Shown one piece after another: positions 9,256 to 17,975 of a DNA stretch of 64,000 nucleotides (position 1 is the stretch's first letter; every line of letters starts with the position of its first letter). A program made the position numbers and the translations under genes. The DNA comes from an uncultured Fluviicola sp. GTDB taxonomy: Bacteria; Bacteroidota; Bacteroidia; Flavobacteriales_D; Crocinitomicaceae. A model generated the notes under the pieces. It was not told where the DNA came from. It ran no database searches and saw only the letters and a list, made by a program, of their open reading frames with translations. The DNA is taken from contig NZ_CABHOL010000054.1 in the NCBI RefSeq assembly GCF_902168135.1, positions 140,932 to 204,931 on the forward strand. The letters run 5' to 3'.

Positions 9256-11391
9256 TTAGTGTTTTACAATTTTTTGAACGCTGCTTCCACCTTCAGAATG
9301 AATATTCAGGTAATAAAGACCTGGTGATAGCTCTGCAGTTGAAACCATCAATTCTTTTGAATTTGCTGCGTGTTTCAAAATAACTTTTCCGGCTGCATCA
9401 ATGAATTCATAACCTGTAATTGGTGTCGTTCCCTGAATACGAATCTGATCGTTGAAAGGATTCGGGTAAACCGAAAACGCTGCTTGTTGTTCGTTCAAAG
9501 AGTTCGTTTGGTTAATATTGATGGTTGTATTGGTTATGATCGCAGGATTCCAATCAAAGTAGATATAAGCCGTGTTTTCAATACTTGAACCAATCGGGTT
9601 ATTTTCTTGTTCCTTGATTTTGTAAACCACGTAGCCATGACTTGCTGCTTCATTGGAATTACTATCAGGAAGCCAGATCTGAGGATAGTCAAACTTAATG
9701 ACACCATTGCCCATATCAACTACATTCAGATTATGAGATGTTTCCAGGATCTCAAGTGTATTCAGGTCTAAATTAGAACTGATGGAGTCGATGATATAAA
9801 CATCCTGGGCAGGCGCTGTTCCGGTGTTCTGGAAACGGATCACATAAGTCAATACATCTGCTTCCATCGGGTCAATGTATTTTTGGTTGTGAACAGTTTT
9901 ATCATTCGGATCATAACTTTGACCTACAATCATGTTCAATGTAGAAGAGTTGTTGGATGAATCACACTCTGTTACAGAGCCCATAGGAGTAATTGAAATG
10001 GTATACGCATGGTTTGTTCCGTTGATAATTCCCGAAGGAACAGAGAAGTACACATAATCATTAAAACTGTATCCGGCATAAGCTCCTGTAAGGTTCCAGG
10101 TCATTGTGTTTCCTGTGATCGTGTAGGTTTGATTCGCAAAGCTGGATGCAACTGGTGTAACTCCCGCAGGGAAGGTCAATGAAACCTGGTATGCTCCCGG
10201 ATTAGCAGGTCCATAGTTACCGTAAGAGATTTTAATGGTATTGGAGTAATTCTGATAGTATCCGATCCATGGAGTCACGTTGGCATACAAGTTGGCACAG
10301 GAAACAGGAGCTGTACAATTGATTGGAAAAGCAGCAGTTGCCCCGTTTAATGGAATCGATATATATCCTGCCTGATTAGTATAACCGTGAGCATTTAACC
10401 AAGAACTCGAAATGGTTGCAGAGGTGTAAGCAGTGGTCATCGAATCAATCCCAAACCATCCGCAGTAAGAAATCATTCCTAAGCTATCAGAATAGAGTGT
10501 TGTAAAGCCATTTCCAACCCATAAACTAATCGGAGCATTTGAAATGAGTGTTTCTCCCGGCTCATGAATAGTGTTGCCATTTGCATCGCAAAAGATTTTA
10601 GCGCTCACACAATGGTAAGAAATCGTGTCGGTACTGCAATTGACAGGTAAATTGAGAATAGGTTGATTACCACAGGTGTCTGCCCAGGTAGTGAATGGAG
10701 TTGAAAAGAATGAGTAACCGTTTTGATTCAACCAGTTTTGATCGATTTGTGCTGTTGTTGCAAATCCAAGGCCCGTACCCATGTATGTAATGGAATATTG
10801 ACCGTTTTGATTTGCCGAAGCCGTCCAGGATATGCCGTTATATGTGAAATTGATTAAGGCATTGGAAATTGGGGAATCTCCGGCAGAAAAAGTGCCGTTT
10901 GAGTCTTGATCGCAATAAACAGTTCCTGACAGACAAAGATCGTACAGGGTATTGGGTAAACTGTCGCAGTTTGCGTAAGTATAATACAAGGAGTCCCAGA
11001 CTGAGGTATTATTATCAGGATTTGAAACCTGGTAAAGAATGGCGTAATTGTCAAATGTAGGATAGGTATGTGCTAGCGGCGGAGTGAAGAGAATCCCCGT
11101 TCCCAATCCTGTCTGGGCTCCGATGTGAGTACTGCTGGTACCGTCTCCCCAGGCCACAAACAGTGAAAGACTGCTTGCTTGCGGATTTGTTCCCTGAGTA
11201 ATGATTTGAAAGGTTTCTCCCCCGGAAGAATCTGCGGTTTCCATAGAAACATTCAGATGAATAGAAGAATCACAGTCCGTAACATACATGTTACTCTGAC
11301 TGCCGGTTAATTGGTATCCCTGGCCATAAGAGTTAAAGGATACAATCGAGGCCAAAAAAAGCATCGAGGTTAGATAGTTTAAAATCTTCAT
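9256..11391 (-). CDS. Secreted protein with SdrD_B-like repeats and T9SS type A sorting domain
   Basis: The 711-residue protein begins with a signal peptide (about 1-23, ending SYG). Two SdrD_B-like modules follow (GTVYCDQDSNGTFSAGDSPI near 158 and KIFCDANGNTIHEPGETLI near 268); this Cna-B-related fold has calcium-binding-like DxDxN loops. A conserved region typical of Bacteroidota surface proteins comes next (YDPNDKTV, then IRFQNTGTAPAQDVYIID, then YIYFDWNPAIITN; DUF7619-like). The last 70 residues are a type A T9SS sorting domain (SVYPNPFNDQI ... LSPGLYYLNI ... QKIVKH). It is likely exported by T9SS and attached or released at the surface. No enzyme motif was seen. Confidence 0.85.
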   Translation of the reverse strand: MKILNYLTSMLFLASIVSFNSYGQGYQLTGSQSNMYVTDCDSSIHLNVSMETADSSGGETFQIITQGTNPQASSLSLFVAWGDGTSSTHIGAQTGLGTGILFTPPLAHTYPTFDNYAILYQVSNPDNNTSVWDSLYYTYANCDSLPNTLYDLCLSGTVYCDQDSNGTFSAGDSPISNALINFTYNGISWTASANQNGQYSITYMGTGLGFATTAQIDQNWLNQNGYSFFSTPFTTWADTCGNQPILNLPVNCSTDTISYHCVSAKIFCDANGNTIHEPGETLISNAPISLWVGNGFTTLYSDSLGMISYCGWFGIDSMTTAYTSATISSSWLNAHGYTNQAGYISIPLNGATAAFPINCTAPVSCANLYANVTPWIGYYQNYSNTIKISYGNYGPANPGAYQVSLTFPAGVTPVASSFANQTYTITGNTMTWNLTGAYAGYSFNDYVYFSVPSGIINGTNHAYTISITPMGSVTECDSSNNSSTLNMIVGQSYDPNDKTVHNQKYIDPMEADVLTYVIRFQNTGTAPAQDVYIIDSISSNLDLNTLEILETSHNLNVVDMGNGVIKFDYPQIWLPDSNSNEAASHGYVVYKIKEQENNPIGSSIENTAYIYFDWNPAIITNTTININQTNSLNEQQAAFSVYPNPFNDQIRIQGTTPITGYEFIDAAGKVILKHAANSKELMVSTAELSPGLYYLNIHSEGGSSVQKIVKH

Positions 11392-11474
11392 AGTATTGTT
11401 TTTCTTTAAGTACTTTGCCCGATTTTAAATAGTTGCCTGAACTTTTCAATTTTTACATGGATAATCTCGGGTTA

Positions 11475-11504
11475 TTTGTCAAAATGGTAGTAATTTTAAG
11501 TTTG
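11475..11504 (+). promoter_or_regulatory. Putative Bacteroidota-type promoter of the DUF2130 gene
   Basis: TTTG at 11475-11478 and TAAGTTTG at 11497-11504 are separated by 18 bases. They match the -33 TTTG and -7 TAnnTTTG consensus of Bacteroidota housekeeping promoters. The predicted start is about 15 bases upstream of the ATG at 11522. Confidence 0.5.
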
Positions 11505-11521
11505 TTCAATTTTTAGCGGTT

Positions 11522-12778
11522 ATGAATCAAATTTCTTGTCCCAATTGCGGAACTTCCATCGATGTAAATGATATTTTGGCGCACCAGCTGGAAGAACAAA
11601 TTCAGCGCAAGTATCAAAATGAGCTGAATGAGACGCGGAATGAGTTCACGAAAAAACAAGATGCCCTGCTTCGTGAAAAAGAGGAGTTCGAAGAAAAAAA
11701 ACGACGGGAAAATGAACTTTTCCAGGAGCGTTTTGAGCAAAAACTGAAAGAAGAACGGAAAAACCTGGAGGAAAAGCTGAAAACAAAACTGCTGCAGGAG
11801 CAGGGTGAGCAATTTGCAGATCTTCAAAAGGAACTCAACGAAAAATCCGAACAGATCAAGGAATTGAACCGGACCAAGGCAGAGATTGAAAAATTGAAGC
11901 GGGAAAAAGATGAGATGAAAGAAGTGGTGGAAGCTGAAGCTCAACGTAAATTAAATGCTCAGATCCAGGAAGAGAAGGAAAAAATCCGGAAGACAGAAGA
12001 AGAACGTAATGAATTACGTGTTAGAGAGTTGCTGAAGCAGCTGGAAGACCAAAAAAAGCTGACAGAAGAAATGAAACGCAAGCAGGAGCAAGGCTCTATG
12101 CAGCTGCAGGGGGAAGTCATGGAACTGGCAATTGAGGAGTGGTTAATGGCGAACTTTCCCATGGACACCATTGAAGAGATCCGGAAAGGAGCTAGAGGAG
12201 GAGATTGTCTTCAAACCGTTCATACGCGTGCGCAGCAAAATTGTGGTACAATTTACTATGAATCCAAAAGAGCGAAGGATTTTTCTCCGTCATGGATCGA
12301 GAAATTCAAAGCAGATATCCGGGATAAAGGAGCTGATATCGGAGTGTTGGTTACGGAAGTAATGCCTGCTGATATGCAGCGAATGGGATTGAAAGACGGA
12401 ATTTGGATTTGTACTTATGAAGAGTTCAAAGGACTTTGTTCGGTGCTTCGGGAAACAATTATCCAAATTAGCAGTACATTGGTAGCCCAGGAAAATAAAG
12501 GTGATAAAATGCATTTGCTTTATGATTTCCTGACCAGTTCCACTTTTAGAATGCAGGTGGAGGCTATTGTGGAAGGATTCACGCAAATGAAAGCTGACCT
12601 CGAAAGTGAAAAAAGATCTATGCAGCGGATTTGGAAACAGCGTGAAAAACAAATTGAAAAAGTGATTGTCAATACCATCGATATGTATGGTTCCGTAAAA
12701 GGGATTGCCGGAAATGCCGTGCAGGAAGTAAGGGCTTTGGAATTGCCGGAAGCTCCGGATGCGGATGATGAAGACTAA
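11522..12778 (+). CDS. DUF2130 protein: zinc-ribbon-like start, long coiled coil, nuclease-like C-terminal domain
   Basis: The product has 418 residues. The N-terminus carries a CPNCG motif (residues 6-10), half of a zinc ribbon. Residues about 25-195 are a very charged Glu/Lys/Gln-rich coiled coil. The DUF2130 domain covers about 200-410. It contains GARGGDC (D228) followed by YYESKR (E247, K249), a D...ExK arrangement that resembles the active site of PD-(D/E)xK nucleases, then WICTYEEFKGL. The family is widespread and uncharacterised. It is preceded by a good promoter and appears monocistronic. A nuclease role is an inference from the motif only. Confidence 0.85.
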   Translation: MNQISCPNCGTSIDVNDILAHQLEEQIQRKYQNELNETRNEFTKKQDALLREKEEFEEKKRRENELFQERFEQKLKEERKNLEEKLKTKLLQEQGEQFADLQKELNEKSEQIKELNRTKAEIEKLKREKDEMKEVVEAEAQRKLNAQIQEEKEKIRKTEEERNELRVRELLKQLEDQKKLTEEMKRKQEQGSMQLQGEVMELAIEEWLMANFPMDTIEEIRKGARGGDCLQTVHTRAQQNCGTIYYESKRAKDFSPSWIEKFKADIRDKGADIGVLVTEVMPADMQRMGLKDGIWICTYEEFKGLCSVLRETIIQISSTLVAQENKGDKMHLLYDFLTSSTFRMQVEAIVEGFTQMKADLESEKRSMQRIWKQREKQIEKVIVNTIDMYGSVKGIAGNAVQEVRALELPEAPDADDED

Positions 12779-12878
12779 TCAAATTGATAATTAAATTCCG
12801 GTAGCTGCCGGGAGAAAAAGGAAAATACGGGAAAGTCTTTTCCGATTAAACTAATGAACTATAAACCCTATTAGTAAC

Positions 12879-13271
12879 ATGATCAAATTTGCTTACACTA
12901 TTTTGTACGTTTCAGATGTAAAACGTACAGCTGAATTCTATTCCAGAACTTTTGACTTTGAAGTGCGTTTCATTGCTCCTGGTGATGAGTACGCGGAATT
13001 AAATTCCGGAACAACAACCTTGTCTTTTGCAGCACTTCCTTTGGCGAAATCCAATTTGAAAGACGGTTTCCAGGAAAGCAGTTTAACGGCCAGACCTTTC
13101 GGATTGGAAATCGGGTTTACAACCGTGGACGTTCCGGCTTTGGTTGAAAAGGCCCTTGCGAACGGAGCTACACTACTCGAAGAACCGAAAGAAAAGCCCT
13201 GGGGGCAAATGGTTGCTTATGTCCGCGATTTGGAAGGATTCCTGATCGAGATCTGCACACCAATGGATTAG
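12879..13271 (+). CDS. VOC (glyoxalase/bleomycin-resistance fold) protein
   Basis: This 130-residue protein carries two beta-alpha-beta-beta-beta modules of the vicinal oxygen chelate fold. Module 1 starts FAYTILYVSDVKRTAEFYSR; module 2 contains GLEIGFTTVDVPALVEKALA and ends WGQMVAYVRDLEGFLIEICT. The terminal Glu of the last strand (LIEIC) is where a metal ligand is usual; the first module begins with Tyr where a His ligand is common, so metal binding is uncertain. The substrate cannot be predicted. It lies 100 bases behind the DUF2130 gene and ends in a region of inverted repeats. Confidence 0.85.
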   Translation: MIKFAYTILYVSDVKRTAEFYSRTFDFEVRFIAPGDEYAELNSGTTTLSFAALPLAKSNLKDGFQESSLTARPFGLEIGFTTVDVPALVEKALANGATLLEEPKEKPWGQMVAYVRDLEGFLIEICTPMD

Positions 13272-13285
13272 AAAATACAAAAAAA

Positions 13286-13352
13286 ACTATGTGCTCTATG
13301 CATCTATGTGGTTTTTTAATTGAACCACAATAGTACACATAGAACACATAGT
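13286..13352. terminator. Inverted repeat between convergent genes
   Basis: ACTATGTGCTCTATG at 13286-13300 pairs with CATAGAACACATAGT at 13338-13352 with one mismatch. A second inner pair is GTGGTT (13318 side) against AACCAC. It lies between the VOC stop and the stop of the PorE-like gene and probably ends transcription in both directions. Confidence 0.55.
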
Positions 13353-13391
13353 CAATAATTTGAATGGTATTAAATGGATTTAGTTTTCCAA

Positions 13392-15455
13392 TTAATTCCC
13401 TTTAATCTCAAATTCCGTTCTACGGTTTTGCTGTTTTCCGTCCTCGCTGTTATTTGATGCGATAGGCTGGGAAGAACCGTATCCCTTAGCAGTCATTCTG
13501 CTTGCAGAAATACCTTTTTGGGACAAATAAGCAACAACTGCTTCTGCACGCTGCTGGGAAAGTGTTTCGTTCAAAGTCGCAGAACCGGTATTGTCCGTGT
13601 GTCCTGAAATTTCGATCTTCAATCCCGGAACATCCTTCATTAATTGCACCAATCGTTCCAACTCGGCATTTGATTCCGAACGAAGTGTTGCCTTATTCAC
13701 ATCAAAGAAAATGTTGCGAAGTGCAATTTTTGAACCGATTGCGATATTTTTCAATTCGATCACTTTATTCACCAGGTTGTCAGCTGATCCCTCCGGAATG
13801 TCAAAGTTCTCCGAGTGAAACAGGTATCCGGGTGCTTTCACGGCAATCCCGTAGTTTTTACCCGAGTTCAGGGTAATAATGAACTTTCCTGTCGCGGAGT
13901 TGGTGGTAAATGTTTCAATCACTTTTCCGGTTGCATTGTCTGTGATTTCGATCTGCGCTTCAACCGGTTTTCTGGAGATTGCATCAATGGTAATCCCTTT
14001 AAATACGGTCAAACTCTTTTTCTTTACTTCTACAGATTTTTCAATCGTGTGATCCTTTACCGGCATTACAATACTCGCAAGCAAGTAGTCTTCGGTTTCT
14101 GAGATCGGTTTTTTCTCCGGTCCCCAGAAAGTCACTTTGTAGATGTCATAACCGCCTTTTCCACCGGATCTGTTGGATGAGATATAAGCAAATTTCCCGT
14201 TCGCCGTAGAAGCAAAGAAGAAGTCATCGTATGGACTATTGATCGGGTATCCCATATTCACAGGGGTTGTCCATTGACCCTGTACTTTTTTGGAAAGAAA
14301 AATATCATAACCACCCATTCCATCATGTCCTTCAGACGCGATGTACATACTTTCTCCGTCAATGTGGATATAGATCGGTCCGTCGTTAAACTTCGAGTTT
14401 ACACCCGTAAGCATGGTTGCGATCATGTAATCCTGTTTCATTTTATTCTGCATTCCGGAGAACATGACTTCGGAACCGGTTTCGCGTACATCATTGTCCC
14501 GGCAGAAATAGATCTTCCATCCGTCTTCGTTGTAACAGGCATAACGCTCGTTGTTTTTGTCGGTACTGATAAAAATACTCAGGATTTTAGGGTCTGACCA
14601 CTCATTTCCTTTCAATTTGGACTCGAAAATATCCGTCTGCCCGCCTGCGTCTCTGTGTAATAGCATTTTAGTTCCATCATAAGAAAGACAGTTGGAGATA
14701 TCGTCGTTGTTTGAGTTGATCGGCCCCTGAAGTTTTGTCGGGGTAGACCAGTTTTCCAAAAGTGTGGAAGAATAAATCTCATAGTCATAAATACCCAGTG
14801 CGTTAGCGTCGTGGCTGTTTGGCCTGTTCGAACTTAAGATCATTTCGGACCCGTCTGTTGAAATAGAAGGGGCGATTTCATCGCAGTCGGAATTTAAGGA
14901 CGGAACATTATCTACCCAGCAGCGAACCGGAGAAGCTTCAAATTTCTTCGCTGTAACACATTGCTTTTTACGCTGGTTTACAAATTTCATGAAATTATCC
15001 GCCTTCTTGTATTCCGTTTCAAATGTGGTGTAGTACTTGGAAGCCTCGTCATATTTCCCTTCCAGTTGCGAAGTATATCCCAGGTAGAAGTTCAGGAAAG
15101 GATCACATTTCGGATCCAGTTTTTGTGCTGTTTTGATGTAACTAATAGACTTTACAGGATCGGTTGAGTTTGCATGACAAACACCGATTTTGTAATTGAG
15201 CAAAGCATTATTCGGATTGTATTTCTGAGCTTTTTCGTATTCTTTCAAAGCACTTTTGAAGTTCGTACCGAAATCCTGGACTGCGAAAACCGCTTCCATA
15301 CCCACTTTGTAAAATTCATCTCCTTTTTCAATGGCAGTGGTTGCTGCTTTTAAACCTTCTTTATCGTCCTTAAAGTTTGCAGATTTAAAATCTACGTTTT
15401 GTCCGAATAGATTTGTCGCTAAACCAATAACGACTAGTGTTAATATTTTTTTCAT
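13392..15455 (-). CDS. PorE-like outer membrane protein: TPR, PD40 propeller, CRD and OmpA domains
   Basis: The 687-residue protein has a signal peptide (MKKILTLVVIGLATNLFGQ, no lipobox). TPR units cover about 30-165 (ALKEYEKAQKYNPNNALLNY). A six-bladed PD40/WD40-like propeller covers about 175-440 (SSNRPNSHDAN, SYDGTKMLLHR, SEGHDGMGGYDIFLS, SSNRSGGKGGYDIYK). A carboxypeptidase-regulatory-like domain covers about 468-550 (FKGITIDAISRKPVEAQIEI). The C-terminal OmpA peptidoglycan-binding domain holds ISGHTDNTGSATLNE and SQQRAEAVVAYL. This order and length match PorE of Porphyromonas gingivalis, a peptidoglycan anchor of the type IX machinery, but many Bacteroidota paralogues share it. It follows a TPR gene by 10 bases, so the two form an operon. 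Confidence 0.85.
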   Translation of the reverse strand: MKKILTLVVIGLATNLFGQNVDFKSANFKDDKEGLKAATTAIEKGDEFYKVGMEAVFAVQDFGTNFKSALKEYEKAQKYNPNNALLNYKIGVCHANSTDPVKSISYIKTAQKLDPKCDPFLNFYLGYTSQLEGKYDEASKYYTTFETEYKKADNFMKFVNQRKKQCVTAKKFEASPVRCWVDNVPSLNSDCDEIAPSISTDGSEMILSSNRPNSHDANALGIYDYEIYSSTLLENWSTPTKLQGPINSNNDDISNCLSYDGTKMLLHRDAGGQTDIFESKLKGNEWSDPKILSIFISTDKNNERYACYNEDGWKIYFCRDNDVRETGSEVMFSGMQNKMKQDYMIATMLTGVNSKFNDGPIYIHIDGESMYIASEGHDGMGGYDIFLSKKVQGQWTTPVNMGYPINSPYDDFFFASTANGKFAYISSNRSGGKGGYDIYKVTFWGPEKKPISETEDYLLASIVMPVKDHTIEKSVEVKKKSLTVFKGITIDAISRKPVEAQIEITDNATGKVIETFTTNSATGKFIITLNSGKNYGIAVKAPGYLFHSENFDIPEGSADNLVNKVIELKNIAIGSKIALRNIFFDVNKATLRSESNAELERLVQLMKDVPGLKIEISGHTDNTGSATLNETLSQQRAEAVVAYLSQKGISASRMTAKGYGSSQPIASNNSEDGKQQNRRTEFEIKGN

Positions 15456-15465
15456 CGTTTTGATT

Positions 15466-16563
15466 TTAATTGCTGCAGTTTCCTGAATGACATGTTTTTC
15501 CTTCTGTTGATCCTAAGTCGCTTGCTTTTTTCCAATCACTGCAAGCTTCTTCCATTTTGCGGAGCATTTCCCGGGCCATTCCTCTGTTTACGTAGGCAGA
15601 TGCATAGTTCGGATCGATGTTGATCGCTTTGGTTGCCAAGTCTTCTGCTTTTTTAAAATCCTTCTTTTTGAAATAGATCCCGGACAAATTGGAAGCTGCA
15701 GGAGCATATTTCGGATTGATCTGCAAGGCTTTTTCAAAGTCTTTGATTGCGTCCTCCAAACTTCCTTTCTCAATCAAAGTTACCCCGCGGTTGTTATAAG
15801 CCAGGAAAAAGTTTACGTCTACAGAAATTGCACGGTTAAATGCGATCAATGCTCCGGCATAGTCCTTCATTTTCTTTTTGGTAGTACCGATATTGTTCAA
15901 TACAAATGCCAAATTCGGATTTTTGCGAAGTGCAGCTTCGTAGTCCTCGATTGCTTTGGGGTAATTTTCCTGCATGCGGTAACAGCTCCCACGGTCATTG
16001 TAAGCCATAGCGCTGTTTGGGTCCAGTTCGATACTTTTTGAAAAGTATTTGATGGCAGCATTGTAATCTTGTTGCAAGAATTTTAAAGTTCCGTAGTTGT
16101 AGTACGCCTTTGGATTATTTGCATCTAATTTAATGGATTCTTCATAGTCCTTTTCGGCTTTCAAATAATCCGATAATCCCTGGTATCCGCGACCACGTTG
16201 GAAGTAAGCCTTGGAGTACCCTTTTTGTTTCCCGATCAATGTCGTGAATGTCGTAACGGCATCCTGGTACATTTCAGCTTCGTTTTCAGCAACTCCTTTA
16301 TTGTAATAAGCAGCTGTGAAGTTCGGGTCCGAAGCAATGGACTTGCTAAACGAAGCAATGGCTTCTTTGAAGTTTTTTTGGTTGAAAAGCTCAATTCCTT
16401 TGTTATAAGCTTCCTGACTTGCAGCAATAGCTGCGTTGCTTTGGTTCAATTTGGTAATTGAATCACGATACCTAATTTCTGCCGGAGTCATGCTTTCTAT
16501 CTGTGAGAAAGAGATAAAACTGCACAATAGCATTCCGGCCATCATGGAGACGGGTTTTTTCAT
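15466..16563 (-). CDS. Secreted tetratricopeptide-repeat protein
   Basis: The product has 365 residues with a signal peptide (about 1-21, ending SFSQ). About eight to nine consecutive TPR units cover the rest (AYYNKGVAENEAEMYQDAV, AYNDRGSCYRMQENYPKAI, AYNNRGVTLIEKGSLEDAI and so on). TPR solenoids act as protein-protein scaffolds, here in the periplasm. The short Cys-containing tail (CHSGNCSN) may form a disulfide. It is the first gene of a two-gene operon with the PorE-like OmpA protein, which itself starts with TPRs, so they may act together in an envelope or secretion complex (inference). Confidence 0.85.
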   Translation of the reverse strand: MKKPVSMMAGMLLCSFISFSQIESMTPAEIRYRDSITKLNQSNAAIAASQEAYNKGIELFNQKNFKEAIASFSKSIASDPNFTAAYYNKGVAENEAEMYQDAVTTFTTLIGKQKGYSKAYFQRGRGYQGLSDYLKAEKDYEESIKLDANNPKAYYNYGTLKFLQQDYNAAIKYFSKSIELDPNSAMAYNDRGSCYRMQENYPKAIEDYEAALRKNPNLAFVLNNIGTTKKKMKDYAGALIAFNRAISVDVNFFLAYNNRGVTLIEKGSLEDAIKDFEKALQINPKYAPAASNLSGIYFKKKDFKKAEDLATKAINIDPNYASAYVNRGMAREMLRKMEEACSDWKKASDLGSTEGKTCHSGNCSN

Positions 16564-16725
16564 AGATTGTAATTTGGTTTAGGGTATCGAATTTAATAAA
16601 ATATCTCCCCTCCGAAATCAATACTTATCAACAGTGCACAGAACCTTTTAACAGAAACCGAATGACAAAGAATATTCCGTAATTTCGTAAAGGAATAAAT
16701 GAATTGAAGTTAAACTAAGAACTTA

Positions 16726-17937
16726 ATGACGACAAACAACGCATATATCGTGGCTGGTGTAAGAACAGCCATTGGAAATTTTGGAGGAACTTTAGCTCCT
16801 GTCAGAGCAGATGATTTGGCTGCACACGTTTTAGCAGAATTGTTGAAAAAAGTACCGGAGCTGGATCCAAGTGCTATCGAAGATGTAATTTTGGGATGTG
16901 CAAACCAGGCAGGAGAAGATAACCGTAACGTTGCCCGCATGGCATTGCTTTTGGCCGGGTACCCGATTTCAGTCGGGGGAGAGACCGTAAACAGGTTGTG
17001 TGCATCAGGTATGTCGGCGGCTGTAAATGCAGCAAGAGCGATCCAGGTTGGTGCCGGAGATATTTATGTGGCTGGCGGAGTAGAACATATGACCCGGGGG
17101 CCTTGGGTCTTGTCCAAATCTGCAACTCCTTTCGGGAGGGATCAGCAATTGTACGATTCTTCCTTCGGATGGCGTTTTATCAACCCGAAATTGGATGCCC
17201 TTTATGGAACCGATCCAATGGGAATGACTGCTGAGAACCTGGCAGAATTGCACAACATTTCACGGGAAGATCAGGATAAATTTGCAGCCTGGTCTCAGGA
17301 AAAGGCTTTGATAGCTCAAAATGCAGGTATTTTGGCACAGGAAATCACAGGATTATCTATCCCGAGAAAAAAACAAGATCCGTTGGTTTTCGATAAAGAT
17401 GAGTTCATGAGACCCGGAACAACTACCGAAACGCTTGGAGCTTTGAAACCGGCTTTTAAAAAAGATGGCTCGGTAACAGCAGGTAATGCTTCCGGATTGA
17501 ATGACGGTGCTGCAGCTTTATTGCTGGCTTCTGATCAGGGATTGAAAAATCACGGATTGAAACCAATTGCACGTATCGTTTCTGCCGCTATTTCTGGCGT
17601 TGAACCTCGTATCATGGGAATAGGACCTGTGGAAGCTTCACGCAAAGCACTGGAAAGAGCAGGTTTAACCCTTGACCAAATGGACGTATTGGAATTGAAT
17701 GAAGCTTTCGCCGCTCAGGTACTTGCATGTACACGAACGATGGGCTTAGACGACCGTGATTCGAGAATTAACCCGAATGGAGGAGCAATTGCACTCGGTC
17801 ACCCGCTTGGAATGTCCGGATCGCGTATTTTACTCGCTGCAGCCAATCAATTACAGCGAACAGGAGGAAAGTATGCATTGGTTACCATGTGTATCGGAGT
17901 CGGACAAGGCTACGCCGCTGTTATCGAAAGGGTTTAA
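16726..17937 (+). CDS. Acetyl-CoA acyltransferase (thiolase), 3-oxoadipyl-CoA thiolase-like
   Basis: This 403-residue thiolase has the nucleophile Cys92 in NRLCASGMS, the NEAFAAQ motif, the catalytic His in GGAIALGHPLGMSGSR and the second Cys near 389 in CIGVGQG. All catalytic residues are present. The loop GWRFINPKLDALYGTDPMGM resembles PcaF/PaaJ 3-oxoadipyl-CoA thiolases more than biosynthetic acetoacetyl-CoA thiolases. It would cleave 3-oxoacyl-CoA to acetyl-CoA and a shorter acyl-CoA. No other aromatic or beta-oxidation gene is adjacent, so the exact substrate is open. It is transcribed divergently from the TPR/PorE operon. Confidence 0.88.
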   Translation: MTTNNAYIVAGVRTAIGNFGGTLAPVRADDLAAHVLAELLKKVPELDPSAIEDVILGCANQAGEDNRNVARMALLLAGYPISVGGETVNRLCASGMSAAVNAARAIQVGAGDIYVAGGVEHMTRGPWVLSKSATPFGRDQQLYDSSFGWRFINPKLDALYGTDPMGMTAENLAELHNISREDQDKFAAWSQEKALIAQNAGILAQEITGLSIPRKKQDPLVFDKDEFMRPGTTTETLGALKPAFKKDGSVTAGNASGLNDGAAALLLASDQGLKNHGLKPIARIVSAAISGVEPRIMGIGPVEASRKALERAGLTLDQMDVLELNEAFAAQVLACTRTMGLDDRDSRINPNGGAIALGHPLGMSGSRILLAAANQLQRTGGKYALVTMCIGVGQGYAAVIERV

Positions 17938-17975
17938 TTCCAACCTATCTTTTATTTTTGCATCTCTACTGTACC

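Noticed and set aside
17889..17975. N-terminal extension of the lipoprotein gene to an ATG inside the thiolase gene
   Set aside because: It would put 29 residues before a clear lipoprotein signal peptide.
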